A DNA stretch of 42,300 nt, from positions 1-42,300 of the IMG/VR virus record IMGVR_UViG_3300009094_000035, one strand, 5' to 3'. The DNA is from a virus. Shown here piece after piece: positions 21,193-30,416 of this stretch (position 1 is the first letter of the stretch; the number at the start of each line of letters is the position of its first letter). A program made the position numbers and the translations under genes. The notes beneath the pieces are model-generated. The model had not been told where the DNA came from and ran no database searches. It was given only the letters and a program-made list of their open reading frames with translations.

Positions 21193-24100
21193 GGGGCCTT
21201 GCCTGGCAGCCCATGACCCTGCCGTTCACCGCGGGACTTAACCAAAAGGCCGACCCGCGCGCGCTGCAGCCGCCCGAGCTGTCGGTGTGTACCGATGCTC
21301 AGTTTGACGAGATCGGCGGGATCCAGACGCGGCTTCCGTACGCAGCGCTCGGCTCTGATCTCGCGTCTGGCGGGACCGTCTCGAATGCGCGGCGCCTGAT
21401 TCCGAACGGCAATGAGTTGCTCCTGTTCACGCGAGACACGCTCTATAGCTGGAATGCGTCGCTTTCCAAATGGGTGAGCAAGGGGACTCATCTCGCGGTC
21501 AAGATCGAAGAAGAGAGCAAATTCATTACGACCGGAGATCAGATCGACGGAGATCGCGCAGAGCTGAACGGTGTGGCGGTCTATGCATGGGTGGACGGGA
21601 CTACGACGTACGTGTCCGCAATCGACAAGTCGACCGGCGCGGTGATGATCGCGCCAAGCCTGGCGTTGACGGGCAGCATTCGCCCGCGATTGGTCGCACT
21701 CGCAACTAAGATCTTGCTGTTTTCCGCGGAGACTGCAGCAGCGGCGCTCGTGGTGCGCTCGATCGATCCGGCCAACTTCGCGAGCGGCGGTGCGTCTGCG
21801 CCGGTCGACGTTGTCTCGGCAGCGTCTGCGACGTTCAACTCGTATTACGACGTCGTCAGAAACGGAACCGCCGATCAGGCGATCGTTGTTTCGCGACACA
21901 CACCGACGACGTCCTATGACATCGCCACCGTTACCGCAGGTCTAACGGTTGTGCTGACTACAAAGGCCCGCACGTGTGATGGTCCGATTGCCGTGTCGGT
22001 GCCACCGACGGGAGCCACCATGCAGGTGATCCGGGGCAATGGCGCCAACGTCCAAGGCGACTACATCACTACGAGTGGATTCGTTGACGTGACGACCGGA
22101 CAGGCGATCGGGACGGTGCTCAGTGGAGCGCTCAACCAAATCGCTGCATGCCATCGATCTATCGCTGACAGTGGCGCATATCGCTGCTACGTGTTCTGGA
22201 GCGCGAACGAAAACAGCGACGCTTCAGAGTGGCTGTGCAAAAGCAACTACGTCGACACAGCTGGAACGATCGGCACACAGGGGACGTTTGTGCGCCGACT
22301 CGGCGTTGCCTCGCGCGCGTTCGATCACAACGGGCGAGTATATTTCTGGGGGGTGTTTGCGAACGCGTCGGGCGCCGGCTACCGGCTATTTCGATCACAG
22401 CTGCAGAACGGGTATTTCCTGTATCGCGACGATGGATTCCTTGTTGCGAAGGCGGTTACGCAGCGGGCTGGCGGTTTCGCTCCGTCGGTCGGCCGGCTGC
22501 CAGGTGTAGCGTTGACCGATGGCACGACGACGTACTCGTGGTGTGCGACCGAACGCCGCGTGATACCGCTCGGCGCAGAGGGCTCCGGCTACGCCGATCG
22601 TGGCCCACGCGACGTGGTGTTTACGTTCGACAGCAACGAGGCTAGGCGATGCGCTCGGCTCGGTCAGACGCTGTACATCACGGGCGGCGAGATCCTTCAG
22701 TACGACGGCCATCAGCTAACCGAGGTTGGATATCACGTCTACCCATGGACGTTCGCATTTGGGGCGAGCGGCGCTGGCAATCTCGAGGACGGACTTTATG
22801 CGTGGAAGGTCACCTGGAGATGGGACAACGCCGTCGGCGACGTCGATCGGTCGACGACCGCGACCACTGATACGGACACCATAGCGGGCGGACCGGACGA
22901 GGTCACGGTCACCACATGGACGCCGCTGCATATTACGCACAAAACGTCCCGCCCAATCGCAGTCGAGGTCTGGCGCACGCTTAAGAACCCAGTGGCCGAT
23001 TCGCCGTTCTATCTCGTGACCAGCAAGGATCCCGCGGCGACTGGTGATAACGGCTACGTTAGCAACGATCCAACCGCGAATTTGCTGGCAACGTTCTCAG
23101 ACAACTACGCTGACGCTGACGCTGACGCCAAGGAAACCAGCCCCGAGAACGGCGACGTTCTCGAAAACTTGTCGCCCCCGCCGGCAACGGTTATTGCGGC
23201 AAGCGACACGCGTCTGTTTCTCGCTGGTGTAGCCGGCGATCCTCATCGTGTGTGGTACTCGAAGCTGCGCGGCGACGGCGAGGTCGCGGCGTTTCACGAT
23301 GCGTTGACGGTGCCTGTGCCAGCCGCGGGGGGCGCGATCACTGCGTTGTCGTTCTTGCAAGAGACACTTGTGGTGTTCCGCGAGACAGCGATCTATGCGC
23401 TGCCCGGGGACGGTTTTGATAATACCGCTAATGGGCAGAACTACGGACCCGCGCGCTCGATCTCGACGGACATCGGCGCAGTGAACGCGGAGTCTGTGGC
23501 GGTCACCGATCGCGGCATCATCTTCAAGAGCAGTAAGGGCTGGTACGTGCTCACCAAGGGGTGGTCGCTCGAATACATCGGCGGAGCGGTCAGCGACTAC
23601 GACGACGAGACGCCGCTCGCGATCGACGTCATCGAGTCACAGCACCAGGTCCGCGTCCTGACCGCTGCTCGCATGCTGGTGTTCGACACACTGATCGGTC
23701 AGTGGCCCGAGTGGTCGATCTCGGACGGTGTGCACGCGTGCACGTGGCAAGGAACGCACACGTACCTGACGACCACCGGACCCAAGACGCAGCAGACAAC
23801 GTTTGCGAGCGCGACATACGGCATCGACGTCGAGCTCGCCTGGGTCAAGCTCGGCGACCTGCAAGGCTATGGCTGCGTTGACCGGATCGACCTGCTCGGC
23901 GAGTTCCGCAGCTCGTGCACGGTGCGTGTCCGGCTCGCGCGCGATTTCTGGAAAGACGGCGTCGACACGTACTTTCAAGACAAGTCGTGGAATCCGTATC
24001 CGGGCGTCGTCGGCGGTCCGCTACAGGTCAAGCACGGGCCGTCGATCCGCCAGATGCAGGCGATCAAGATCCGCATCACCGTGACGCCGAGCACCGCGGG

Positions 24101-24197
24101 AGAGTCAGTCAAGCTCACCGGCCTATCGCTGGTGCTTGGATTCGACCCTCGGCGCGCCTCGCAACTCGCATCGTTACCTGTCAATCAGCGGCAGTAG
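21189..24197 (+). CDS. large tail structural protein (1002 residues)
   Basis: The GTG at 21189 overlaps the previous stop. The N-terminus reads LPFTAGLNQKADPRALQPPE and LSVCTDAQFDEIGGIQTRLP, as in large proteins of short-tailed phages that coat the tail tube or its tip. The rest is almost entirely beta with many W/Y/G strands, DGLYAWKVTWRWDNAVGDVD and PHRVWYSKLRGDGEVAAFHD, suggesting propeller-like repeats. A short ADADADAK run lies near residue 642. Its length and place directly after the adaptor suggest a nozzle-type tail protein. Confidence 0.6.
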   Translation: MRGLAWQPMTLPFTAGLNQKADPRALQPPELSVCTDAQFDEIGGIQTRLPYAALGSDLASGGTVSNARRLIPNGNELLLFTRDTLYSWNASLSKWVSKGTHLAVKIEEESKFITTGDQIDGDRAELNGVAVYAWVDGTTTYVSAIDKSTGAVMIAPSLALTGSIRPRLVALATKILLFSAETAAAALVVRSIDPANFASGGASAPVDVVSAASATFNSYYDVVRNGTADQAIVVSRHTPTTSYDIATVTAGLTVVLTTKARTCDGPIAVSVPPTGATMQVIRGNGANVQGDYITTSGFVDVTTGQAIGTVLSGALNQIAACHRSIADSGAYRCYVFWSANENSDASEWLCKSNYVDTAGTIGTQGTFVRRLGVASRAFDHNGRVYFWGVFANASGAGYRLFRSQLQNGYFLYRDDGFLVAKAVTQRAGGFAPSVGRLPGVALTDGTTTYSWCATERRVIPLGAEGSGYADRGPRDVVFTFDSNEARRCARLGQTLYITGGEILQYDGHQLTEVGYHVYPWTFAFGASGAGNLEDGLYAWKVTWRWDNAVGDVDRSTTATTDTDTIAGGPDEVTVTTWTPLHITHKTSRPIAVEVWRTLKNPVADSPFYLVTSKDPAATGDNGYVSNDPTANLLATFSDNYADADADAKETSPENGDVLENLSPPPATVIAASDTRLFLAGVAGDPHRVWYSKLRGDGEVAAFHDALTVPVPAAGGAITALSFLQETLVVFRETAIYALPGDGFDNTANGQNYGPARSISTDIGAVNAESVAVTDRGIIFKSSKGWYVLTKGWSLEYIGGAVSDYDDETPLAIDVIESQHQVRVLTAARMLVFDTLIGQWPEWSISDGVHACTWQGTHTYLTTTGPKTQQTTFASATYGIDVELAWVKLGDLQGYGCVDRIDLLGEFRSSCTVRVRLARDFWKDGVDTYFQDKSWNPYPGVVGGPLQVKHGPSIRQMQAIKIRITVTPSTAGESVKLTGLSLVLGFDPRRASQLASLPVNQRQ

Positions 24198-24205
24198 GAG
24201 GACGT

Positions 24206-25105
24206 ATGGGACTCGACTGGGAAGATCTCGATCCGCGCACCTGGCCCGTTCAGGTCAAAAAGGGCTGGGGCAAGCTGTTCGGCCCGGGGCAGGCAGAAAA
24301 AGAGGGCGCGGCGCTCGACTGGCGGAACAAGCAAGCGCTGGCGACGCAGGGCACGCAGGCAGGCGCATTCGCGAACGTGGGCCAGCAGGGCTACGGCGAC
24401 ATGACAAGAGAGGGCGTGGCCGCTCGCGAGATGATGCGACGCCGCGCCATGGGGCAAGACTCGCTTAGTGCCGAGCAGCTCCGCCAGGCGCTCGGCCAGC
24501 AACTCGCGCAACAGCGCTCGATGGCCGCGTCTGCGTCGCCGCAAAACCAGGCCATGGCGGCTCGTACTGCGCAGATGCAGATGGGGCGGCAGTCGGCTGG
24601 CATGTCGGGGCAGGCTGCGACCGCAGGTATCCAGGAGCGCGCAGCAGCCGAGAAGGCCCTTTCCGATTCGATCATGCAACAACGCCAGCAGGACGCACAG
24701 GTGGCACTCGGATCGCGGCAGAACGCGATCACCGGCTTTGGCGGCGGCAAGGAACAGGACGAGAAAAAGAACTGGATCGAGAAGTACGGGCCGTTGATTG
24801 CTGGCGCTGCTGCGGCCTTCTCTGACCGTCGGCTCAAGACAGATATCGAAGACGGCGACAAGAAGGCCGACCGCGTGCTCAAGGGCCTAAAGGCATATTC
24901 GTACAAGTACAAGGACGCCGAGCATGGCGATGGAGAGCAGATGGGCATCATGGCCCAAGATCTCGAACGTGCAGGACTCAAGCACGCTGTAATCGACACG
25001 CCAGCAGGCAAGATGGTCCACGGCGCCAAGGCGGCAACGGCGGGGCTCGCGCTGGTGACCGCACTTGGTCGTCGTGTCGAGAAGCTCGAGGGGAAAAAGA
25101 AATAG
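24206..25105 (+). CDS. virion protein with C-terminal S74 chaperone domain
   Basis: The 299-residue protein starts at an ATG with AGGAGG five bases upstream. Residues 40-180 are helical and Gln/Ala/Met rich (LRQALGQQLAQQRSMAASAS). Residues 207-299 match the intramolecular chaperone of peptidase S74: SDRRLKTDIEDGDKKADRVL, YSYKYKDAEHGDGEQMGIMA and QDLERAGLKHAV. In tail spikes this domain trimerises and then cleaves itself off at a Ser-Asp site. Here it follows a helical, ejection-protein-like part, so it may assist assembly of an internal or tail-end virion protein. Confidence 0.75.
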   Translation: MGLDWEDLDPRTWPVQVKKGWGKLFGPGQAEKEGAALDWRNKQALATQGTQAGAFANVGQQGYGDMTREGVAAREMMRRRAMGQDSLSAEQLRQALGQQLAQQRSMAASASPQNQAMAARTAQMQMGRQSAGMSGQAATAGIQERAAAEKALSDSIMQQRQQDAQVALGSRQNAITGFGGGKEQDEKKNWIEKYGPLIAGAAAAFSDRRLKTDIEDGDKKADRVLKGLKAYSYKYKDAEHGDGEQMGIMAQDLERAGLKHAVIDTPAGKMVHGAKAATAGLALVTALGRRVEKLEGKKK

Positions 25106-25108
25106 CCC

Positions 25109-27274
25109 GTGGCGCTCGATCCGAACACATACCCGTACGCATGGCCGCCCCCGGAATGGTCGCAGCCGGTGGATCCGTACGTGCCGCAGATGCTCGACAC
25201 AGCGCTGGCCCCGCCCGCGGAGGCTCCGGTGTTGTCGCCGTCACCCATGACGCCTCCGCCGCAGGAAGTAGGCTTCGGCGCTCCGCCTGTTGCTGACGAG
25301 GTCGCGCAGAACCCGAACGGGATTTCGTTTGCTCCGCCGCCCGAGCCGCTGCCGACTCCCTCACTGATCGAGATGCCCGACGACTTCGTCGGCAAACCGA
25401 CGATGCCTGAACCGCTGCCGCTCGAGGTCGACGCGGTCAGCGGCGGCAAGGTGCCCGGGCAGGAGATTCTCGGCGCACACCAGACGTCCGGCACGCCCCA
25501 ACTGCCCGAGGACTATCTCGGCACGGGCGAACTTGGCGCGAAGTGGGCGAATGAGGACCCCGAGAAGGCGATCCTGCGTCGCGCGGACGCCGACGAAGCT
25601 CGCGAAAACTTCTTGATGGCCGGCCAGATCGAGGCGAGCCGTGAGTCACGCCGCCAGGCCGAAGCGAATTTCAAGATCGAACAGCAGGCACGCGAACGAA
25701 CGCGTCAGGCACTCGCCGAGGTCGACGCAGACGCCAAGAAGCTCGCTGACACGCCGATCGATCAAGACGGGTGGATGAACAGCCGATCGGAACTACAGAA
25801 GTTCCTGGCATTCACGTCCGCGATCGTCGGCGGGCTCGCGAGCGCTCGCAGTGGTGGTCCAAACGTGGGTCTCGACATGATCCGGCAGCAGATGGATCAG
25901 CACATCGAGATCCAGAAGGCGAACCTAGCTGCCAAACGGGCCGACATCGGACGTCGAGAGGCTTCGATTGGTCGGACGTACGAGCTTGACATGGAGGATG
26001 CCAAAGCGCTCGAGACGCAGCGACAGGCAATGTACGAGTTCGCTGTTCGCGATCTGCAGTCTCAGTATCAACAGTTCGATCCGCGTGGGACGCGCGCACG
26101 CAAGATTGAGGACGCGGTGCGCGGGCTGCGCGGACAGCAGGCGCAGGCGCAGGCTGCCTTCGAGCAGAAGGACTTCGAGAACCGCATGAAGCTTGGCGAG
26201 TTCGCGCTCAAGCAGGACACAAACCTGCTCGCGCGCCAGACCGCCGAAGCGAAGATGCGAGCGGACGCTGCGAAGGCGGCGGCAGGCAAGAAGGTAAAGC
26301 CGAGTGACGTGGTGCATCCGCCTGAATACTTCGAAGCGATGTACGGCAAGAAGCCAAAGCTCGCGATGTCGCAGAACCAGTACGAGGAATGGGCGAAGAC
26401 CGGCAAAGTCGTCGAGGAATACAGCAAGGCGCAGCGCGAGGCATCTCCAGAAGAGAGGGCCCGGCAATTTGCGACTGGACAGATCGTCGACGATCAGGGC
26501 GATCCGGTCTTATTCCGAAGCCCAGAGAGCGCGGCCAAGGTTGGCAAGTTCATGGGCGCAACGGACATGAGCGTGCAGCTCATCGACAAGTTGATCTCCG
26601 CACGAAGGAAGCACGGTTGGTCGAGCAACCTGTTCAAGTCGCCGGAGTGGCGAGAGATGCAGGCCGACTACGCGCAATTCATTCTAGAGAAAAAGACGAT
26701 CGACGAGCTCGGCGTGATTGCCGGTCCCGACATGGAACTGATGCAGAAGGCGGCAGGCACTACGGATCCAACAGAGCTAAGGGATCCGACGCCCGGACTT
26801 CGTCGGCTTCGCCAGAACATGGTGCAGAAGGCTAACACGACCATCACCAACGAAGTGTCCCTCCCCAAGGGGCGAGCGGTGAAGCCGTACGCTCCGCCGC
26901 CGCCTCCGCCTCCCACGCCAGAAACGCCAGCCGACGCGGCATTCAAGGACGCGCTCGCGTTTGACCCTAAGCAGACTGACTGGGCTCGTCTGTCGGCAGA
27001 GTTGGGCGTCAAGACGTTGGATGACGCTGGACTACGAGCGGCGCTGGAGGCGAATCAGGGGATGGTTCCGTCGGTGCGCGAAACGATCGACGGACTCGCG
27101 AGCGCAATCAGCAGCAAGGACCCCAAGGTCACGGACGACTTGCGCAAGGCTGCCGTCGAGCAACTGGACGAGCTCGCAAAGAATGCACAGTCACCGAAGG
27201 TGCGCGAGTACGCGTTGCGCGCGAGCTCTGGTGCTGGCCACGCGACCATCCCGCTATCCGGCGAGGATCTCTAA
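25109..27274 (+). CDS. internal virion/ejection protein, coiled-coil (721 residues)
   Basis: The first 130 residues are rich in Pro and acidic residues (WPPPEWSQPVDPYVPQM, APPPEPLPTPSLIEMP). Residues 140-400 form long charged helices such as QIEASRESRRQAEANFKIEQ and LRGQQAQAQAAFEQKDFENR. A short proline run (APPPPPPP) lies near 590-600, followed by more helix. Length, helicity and place before a hydrophobic partner fit a protein that is packaged in the capsid and ejected with the DNA. The GTG start follows the S74 gene by three bases, and its TAA overlaps the next ATG. Confidence 0.6.
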   Translation: MALDPNTYPYAWPPPEWSQPVDPYVPQMLDTALAPPAEAPVLSPSPMTPPPQEVGFGAPPVADEVAQNPNGISFAPPPEPLPTPSLIEMPDDFVGKPTMPEPLPLEVDAVSGGKVPGQEILGAHQTSGTPQLPEDYLGTGELGAKWANEDPEKAILRRADADEARENFLMAGQIEASRESRRQAEANFKIEQQARERTRQALAEVDADAKKLADTPIDQDGWMNSRSELQKFLAFTSAIVGGLASARSGGPNVGLDMIRQQMDQHIEIQKANLAAKRADIGRREASIGRTYELDMEDAKALETQRQAMYEFAVRDLQSQYQQFDPRGTRARKIEDAVRGLRGQQAQAQAAFEQKDFENRMKLGEFALKQDTNLLARQTAEAKMRADAAKAAAGKKVKPSDVVHPPEYFEAMYGKKPKLAMSQNQYEEWAKTGKVVEEYSKAQREASPEERARQFATGQIVDDQGDPVLFRSPESAAKVGKFMGATDMSVQLIDKLISARRKHGWSSNLFKSPEWREMQADYAQFILEKKTIDELGVIAGPDMELMQKAAGTTDPTELRDPTPGLRRLRQNMVQKANTTITNEVSLPKGRAVKPYAPPPPPPPTPETPADAAFKDALAFDPKQTDWARLSAELGVKTLDDAGLRAALEANQGMVPSVRETIDGLASAISSKDPKVTDDLRKAAVEQLDELAKNAQSPKVREYALRASSGAGHATIPLSGEDL

Positions 27275-29439
27275 TGCCGGATACCGTCAGTCTTATAGAT
27301 CCAGCCACGGGCGACGCCAAAGCCGTTCCGGTCGATGAGGTCGACTATCGTCTTGCGCGTGGGTGGAGCCGCGAAACCGCAGAGGGGCGAACACAGCGCC
27401 TGTCCTCCGAGGTCAAGGAGGACGTTTACGGCGGCGCAGCAGGGACTGTTCTCGCGGGCGCTGCGGGACTCGCACGCGGATTTACCGGGGGACTATCGGA
27501 CGCTGGACTGGCTGCGCTTGGTGCCGGGCGCGATCTTGCGGCCCTGCGAGAAGTCAATCCGATCACGAGCACGATCACCGAGATCGGCGGGACGATCGCC
27601 CCCACCGGGATCGGTGGCATCGCCGCTCGTGCGGGAACAAAGATCGCGGGCCGAGGCGGCGGCGCGCTCGCGCAGATCGGCCGCGCGGCAACGGCATCCG
27701 CTGTGGAAGGCGCCATCGTCGGCGCCGGTCAGGGTGTCAGCGAGCTCGCGCTGTCGTCCGATCCGCTCACGCTCGAGCGCGCAGCGTCCGTCATTGGCTC
27801 GAATGCGTTGTTCGGCGGCGCCACGGGCGGTGCGATCGGCGGGGCTGGCAAGGCCGTGGAGCGCGGCCTGGTGCGGGCGAAGGCAGCACTGGACGACGTA
27901 GCAACGCGTGGGCTCGGTACCGCGGGTGTCTCTGATGATCTTGCAAAGATGGACGCAAAGGGCCTACGCGCTGCGCAGAAATCCGAGATCGAGGCGATCG
28001 AAGCCGCACGCGTTCCGCAGCGTGCACAGGTCGCGGACGAACTGAAGGCGTTCCGCAAGGAGCTCAAGGAGCAAAAGGTGTGGCTCGCTGCAAAGGGCGT
28101 CGAGGATGCCGAGGTCAAGGCAAGCGCAATCGGTAAGCGTACGCTCAAGGCCGACAAGGCGCTCGACAACCTGCTCGACGATCCGAAGGCGCTCGCCGAG
28201 AATCCACGAGCTGCACTGTCGAGCCTACGCAAGCAAGAAGCGGCGCTCGACGATCTAGTCAACAAGCACGGGGCGAAGCTGCGCGAGTCGTTCGCGGCAG
28301 ACACCAGCGGAGCGCGCGCGAAGGCACTCGACAACGCTGCCGTGGCCCTCGAGAAGAATCGCTCGCTCCAGGCCAAGATCGCCGACCTGTCCGCGAAGCC
28401 AGCCTCGTCTCGGCTCGATGAGATCGGCGGGGCACTGGAGAATCTGAGCGCACCGAAGCCGTCCGGTAGCGTTGCCGGCATGGCCGGTGACATGCTGTCG
28501 GGATCGATCTTTGGCCACGTTGCTGGCGCATTCAGCGGGTTGCCTGTGATCGGTCCCATGATCGGCGCGAAGGCAGCGGGGCTCGCGTCCCGCCTCGTCG
28601 GCGGCAAGCTCGGCGCGGCGTCGAAGGAAGCGGCAGAGCGTGGCTCCAAGGCGATCGGCGCGTTCCTGGATGTCGGGCGCAAGATTCCGGCGTCCGCTCC
28701 GGTGCTCGCGACCAAGGTGCTCTCGAACGTCGTCTACGCACCGTCGCGGCAAAAGCCGGTCAAGGACGCCAAGCCAGAGAAGGCGACGCTCGCGAAGGCG
28801 TACAAGGCGCGGGCAGACGAGATTCGCTCGCAGATCGAGCCCGCGCCAGACGGCACGCTGCAGATGCGCCCATCCGCTCGTGCGCAGGCCGCTGAGAAGC
28901 TGCGGCCGATCGCGCTGGTCAACCCGTTGCTCGCGGATCATATGGAAACGGTCGCGGCACGTCGGCTCGAGTTTCTCGCGTCCAAGCTACCCAAGCGTCC
29001 AGACGTCGCCGGGATCCAGACGGGGCCGGACAAGTGGCAGCCGTCGGACATGGAGATGCGCGGTTTCGCGCGCTACGCCGCGGCCGTCGAGGATCCGCAT
29101 GGGGTCGTCGAGCGGCTCGCGTCCGGCTCGGTGACACCAGAGGACGCCGAGGCGATGCGCTCGGTCTACCCCGAGATGTACGCGGACATTCAGCGGCAGA
29201 TCATCGAGGCGCTACCGACGTTGCGCACAACGCTGCCGTACCAGCGCCGGCTCGCGATGTCGATCTTCTCGGGCGTCCCCGTCGACCCGGTACTCGACCC
29301 GCGCGTGCTCTCGGTCCTCCAGGCGTCGTTTGCCGCCGAGGAGGGCACCGAGGGCGGAGTCCAGGCACCGAGGGCACAACCAGCGTTTGGCTCCGTCTCC
29401 AAGGAGCCGCTGACACCGGCACAGGAGCGTGCGACATGA
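27274..29439 (+). CDS. internal virion/ejection protein with hydrophobic Gly/Ala segments (721 residues)
   Basis: Residues 50-200 contain several Gly/Ala-rich hydrophobic segments, for example GGAAGTVLAGAAGLARGFTG, ATASAVEGAIVGAGQGVSEL and ALFGGATGGAIGGAGKAVER. Another lies at 395-450 (FGHVAGAFSGLPVIGPMIGA). Between them are long charged helices. Such glycine-zipper segments are typical of ejection proteins that insert into the host envelope. The C-terminal 200 residues are mixed helical and end in a Pro/Ala/Gly tail. It is coupled to its neighbours by TAATG and ATGA overlaps. Confidence 0.6.
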   Translation: MPDTVSLIDPATGDAKAVPVDEVDYRLARGWSRETAEGRTQRLSSEVKEDVYGGAAGTVLAGAAGLARGFTGGLSDAGLAALGAGRDLAALREVNPITSTITEIGGTIAPTGIGGIAARAGTKIAGRGGGALAQIGRAATASAVEGAIVGAGQGVSELALSSDPLTLERAASVIGSNALFGGATGGAIGGAGKAVERGLVRAKAALDDVATRGLGTAGVSDDLAKMDAKGLRAAQKSEIEAIEAARVPQRAQVADELKAFRKELKEQKVWLAAKGVEDAEVKASAIGKRTLKADKALDNLLDDPKALAENPRAALSSLRKQEAALDDLVNKHGAKLRESFAADTSGARAKALDNAAVALEKNRSLQAKIADLSAKPASSRLDEIGGALENLSAPKPSGSVAGMAGDMLSGSIFGHVAGAFSGLPVIGPMIGAKAAGLASRLVGGKLGAASKEAAERGSKAIGAFLDVGRKIPASAPVLATKVLSNVVYAPSRQKPVKDAKPEKATLAKAYKARADEIRSQIEPAPDGTLQMRPSARAQAAEKLRPIALVNPLLADHMETVAARRLEFLASKLPKRPDVAGIQTGPDKWQPSDMEMRGFARYAAAVEDPHGVVERLASGSVTPEDAEAMRSVYPEMYADIQRQIIEALPTLRTTLPYQRRLAMSIFSGVPVDPVLDPRVLSVLQASFAAEEGTEGGVQAPRAQPAFGSVSKEPLTPAQERAT

Positions 29440-30407
29440 GCCTCCCCAAGCTACTGCGGCGCATGGCACAAGCCGCGCACACGCGCGATTCGCGGACCCT
29501 TGGTGACACGCTCAAGGAGATCGAGCGCCATCGTGGCTGGGATGGCGATGTCGAGGCGTTTGTCAAACGCATGCCCTCAAAGGATGCGGCATTCGCCAAC
29601 AGGCATCGTACTGCACCGCCGACAAAAACATCCGGCCGGGTGTTTGAGCCCCGCAGGGCCAAGGGTCGCATTGAGCCCATGATCACGTACCCGCTCACCG
29701 CAGCCGCAACACGCACGTTCGTCGGCTGGGGCGATTGGGTCGCTGGGTGGATGCTGAACGAGGCCAGCGGGAATCTGGTGCCTATCTTCGGCTCACCGAC
29801 GCTGACGGCATCGGGGTCGCCGACGTATGGCCTACCCGGCCTCTTCGGTGGAGCCGACACCGGCATCGGTTTCTCCGGTGGAGCAGAGACGTTCTCTGGC
29901 GGCGATGTCTACGATGCGCTGTCAACGGCCGATGTCGCGTTCCTATGGTTCGCCAAACATTCGGCGGCCCCGGCCGTTAACCGTCGTCTATTTTCTAAGG
30001 TCGGCGGCACCGCGGACTACAACGTGACCGTGCAAGCGGCGAGCTCGTTCTCGTTCAGAGCCTTTGATGGCACGGACGCTGCCACTTCCACCGTAGCGAC
30101 GCACAACATCAATGACTGGATGGTGTGCATCGGCGCGATGGAGCGCGGGGCTGCGATCCTTCGCACTGGCGGGCGTAATCTGCGAACCGGCGTAAACACA
30201 CTTGGGACCGAAGTGTCGACGGCGGCGGTGGGTGACATCGACGGTGTTGGTAACTTTCAGTTCGGTGCGGGCGTCGGTGGTGGTGGCTGCGAGAACGTAA
30301 CCATCTCGGCCTTCTACTTCGCGCACGGGGCTGATGCCGCGCTGGGGCTGGTGACGAACCTAGCAGCAGCCCTGGCCAATGTTCACGGCGGAATCGGGAC
30401 GATCTAG
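29436..30407 (+). CDS. tail fibre/receptor-binding protein with LamG-like domain
   Basis: The 323-residue protein has a helical, basic first 80 residues (LPKLLRRMAQAAHTRDSRTL) that may anchor it to the particle, then a concanavalin/LamG-like domain at about 90-323: WMLNEASGNLVPIFGSPTLT, GIGFSGGAETFSGGDVYDAL, VAFLWFAKHSA and the strand pattern that ends NVTISAFYFAHGADAALGLV. LamG domains bind sugars or cell-surface proteins, so a host-binding role is inferred. The ATG overlaps the preceding stop (ATGA). It sits directly before the beta-helix spike. Confidence 0.65.
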   Translation: MSLPKLLRRMAQAAHTRDSRTLGDTLKEIERHRGWDGDVEAFVKRMPSKDAAFANRHRTAPPTKTSGRVFEPRRAKGRIEPMITYPLTAAATRTFVGWGDWVAGWMLNEASGNLVPIFGSPTLTASGSPTYGLPGLFGGADTGIGFSGGAETFSGGDVYDALSTADVAFLWFAKHSAAPAVNRRLFSKVGGTADYNVTVQAASSFSFRAFDGTDAATSTVATHNINDWMVCIGAMERGAAILRTGGRNLRTGVNTLGTEVSTAAVGDIDGVGNFQFGAGVGGGGCENVTISAFYFAHGADAALGLVTNLAAALANVHGGIGTI

Positions 30408-30416
30408 GAGCAGCCC

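Noticed and set aside
23100-23135. GCTGAC tandem repeat as a DNA signal
   Set aside because: Only three to four units, in frame, coding for a short Ala-Asp run inside the large tail protein.
25109-29439. Two consecutive genes of exactly 721 residues as a tandem duplication
   Set aside because: Their sequences differ entirely (Pro-rich and coiled-coil versus Gly/Ala hydrophobic), so the equal length is coincidence.
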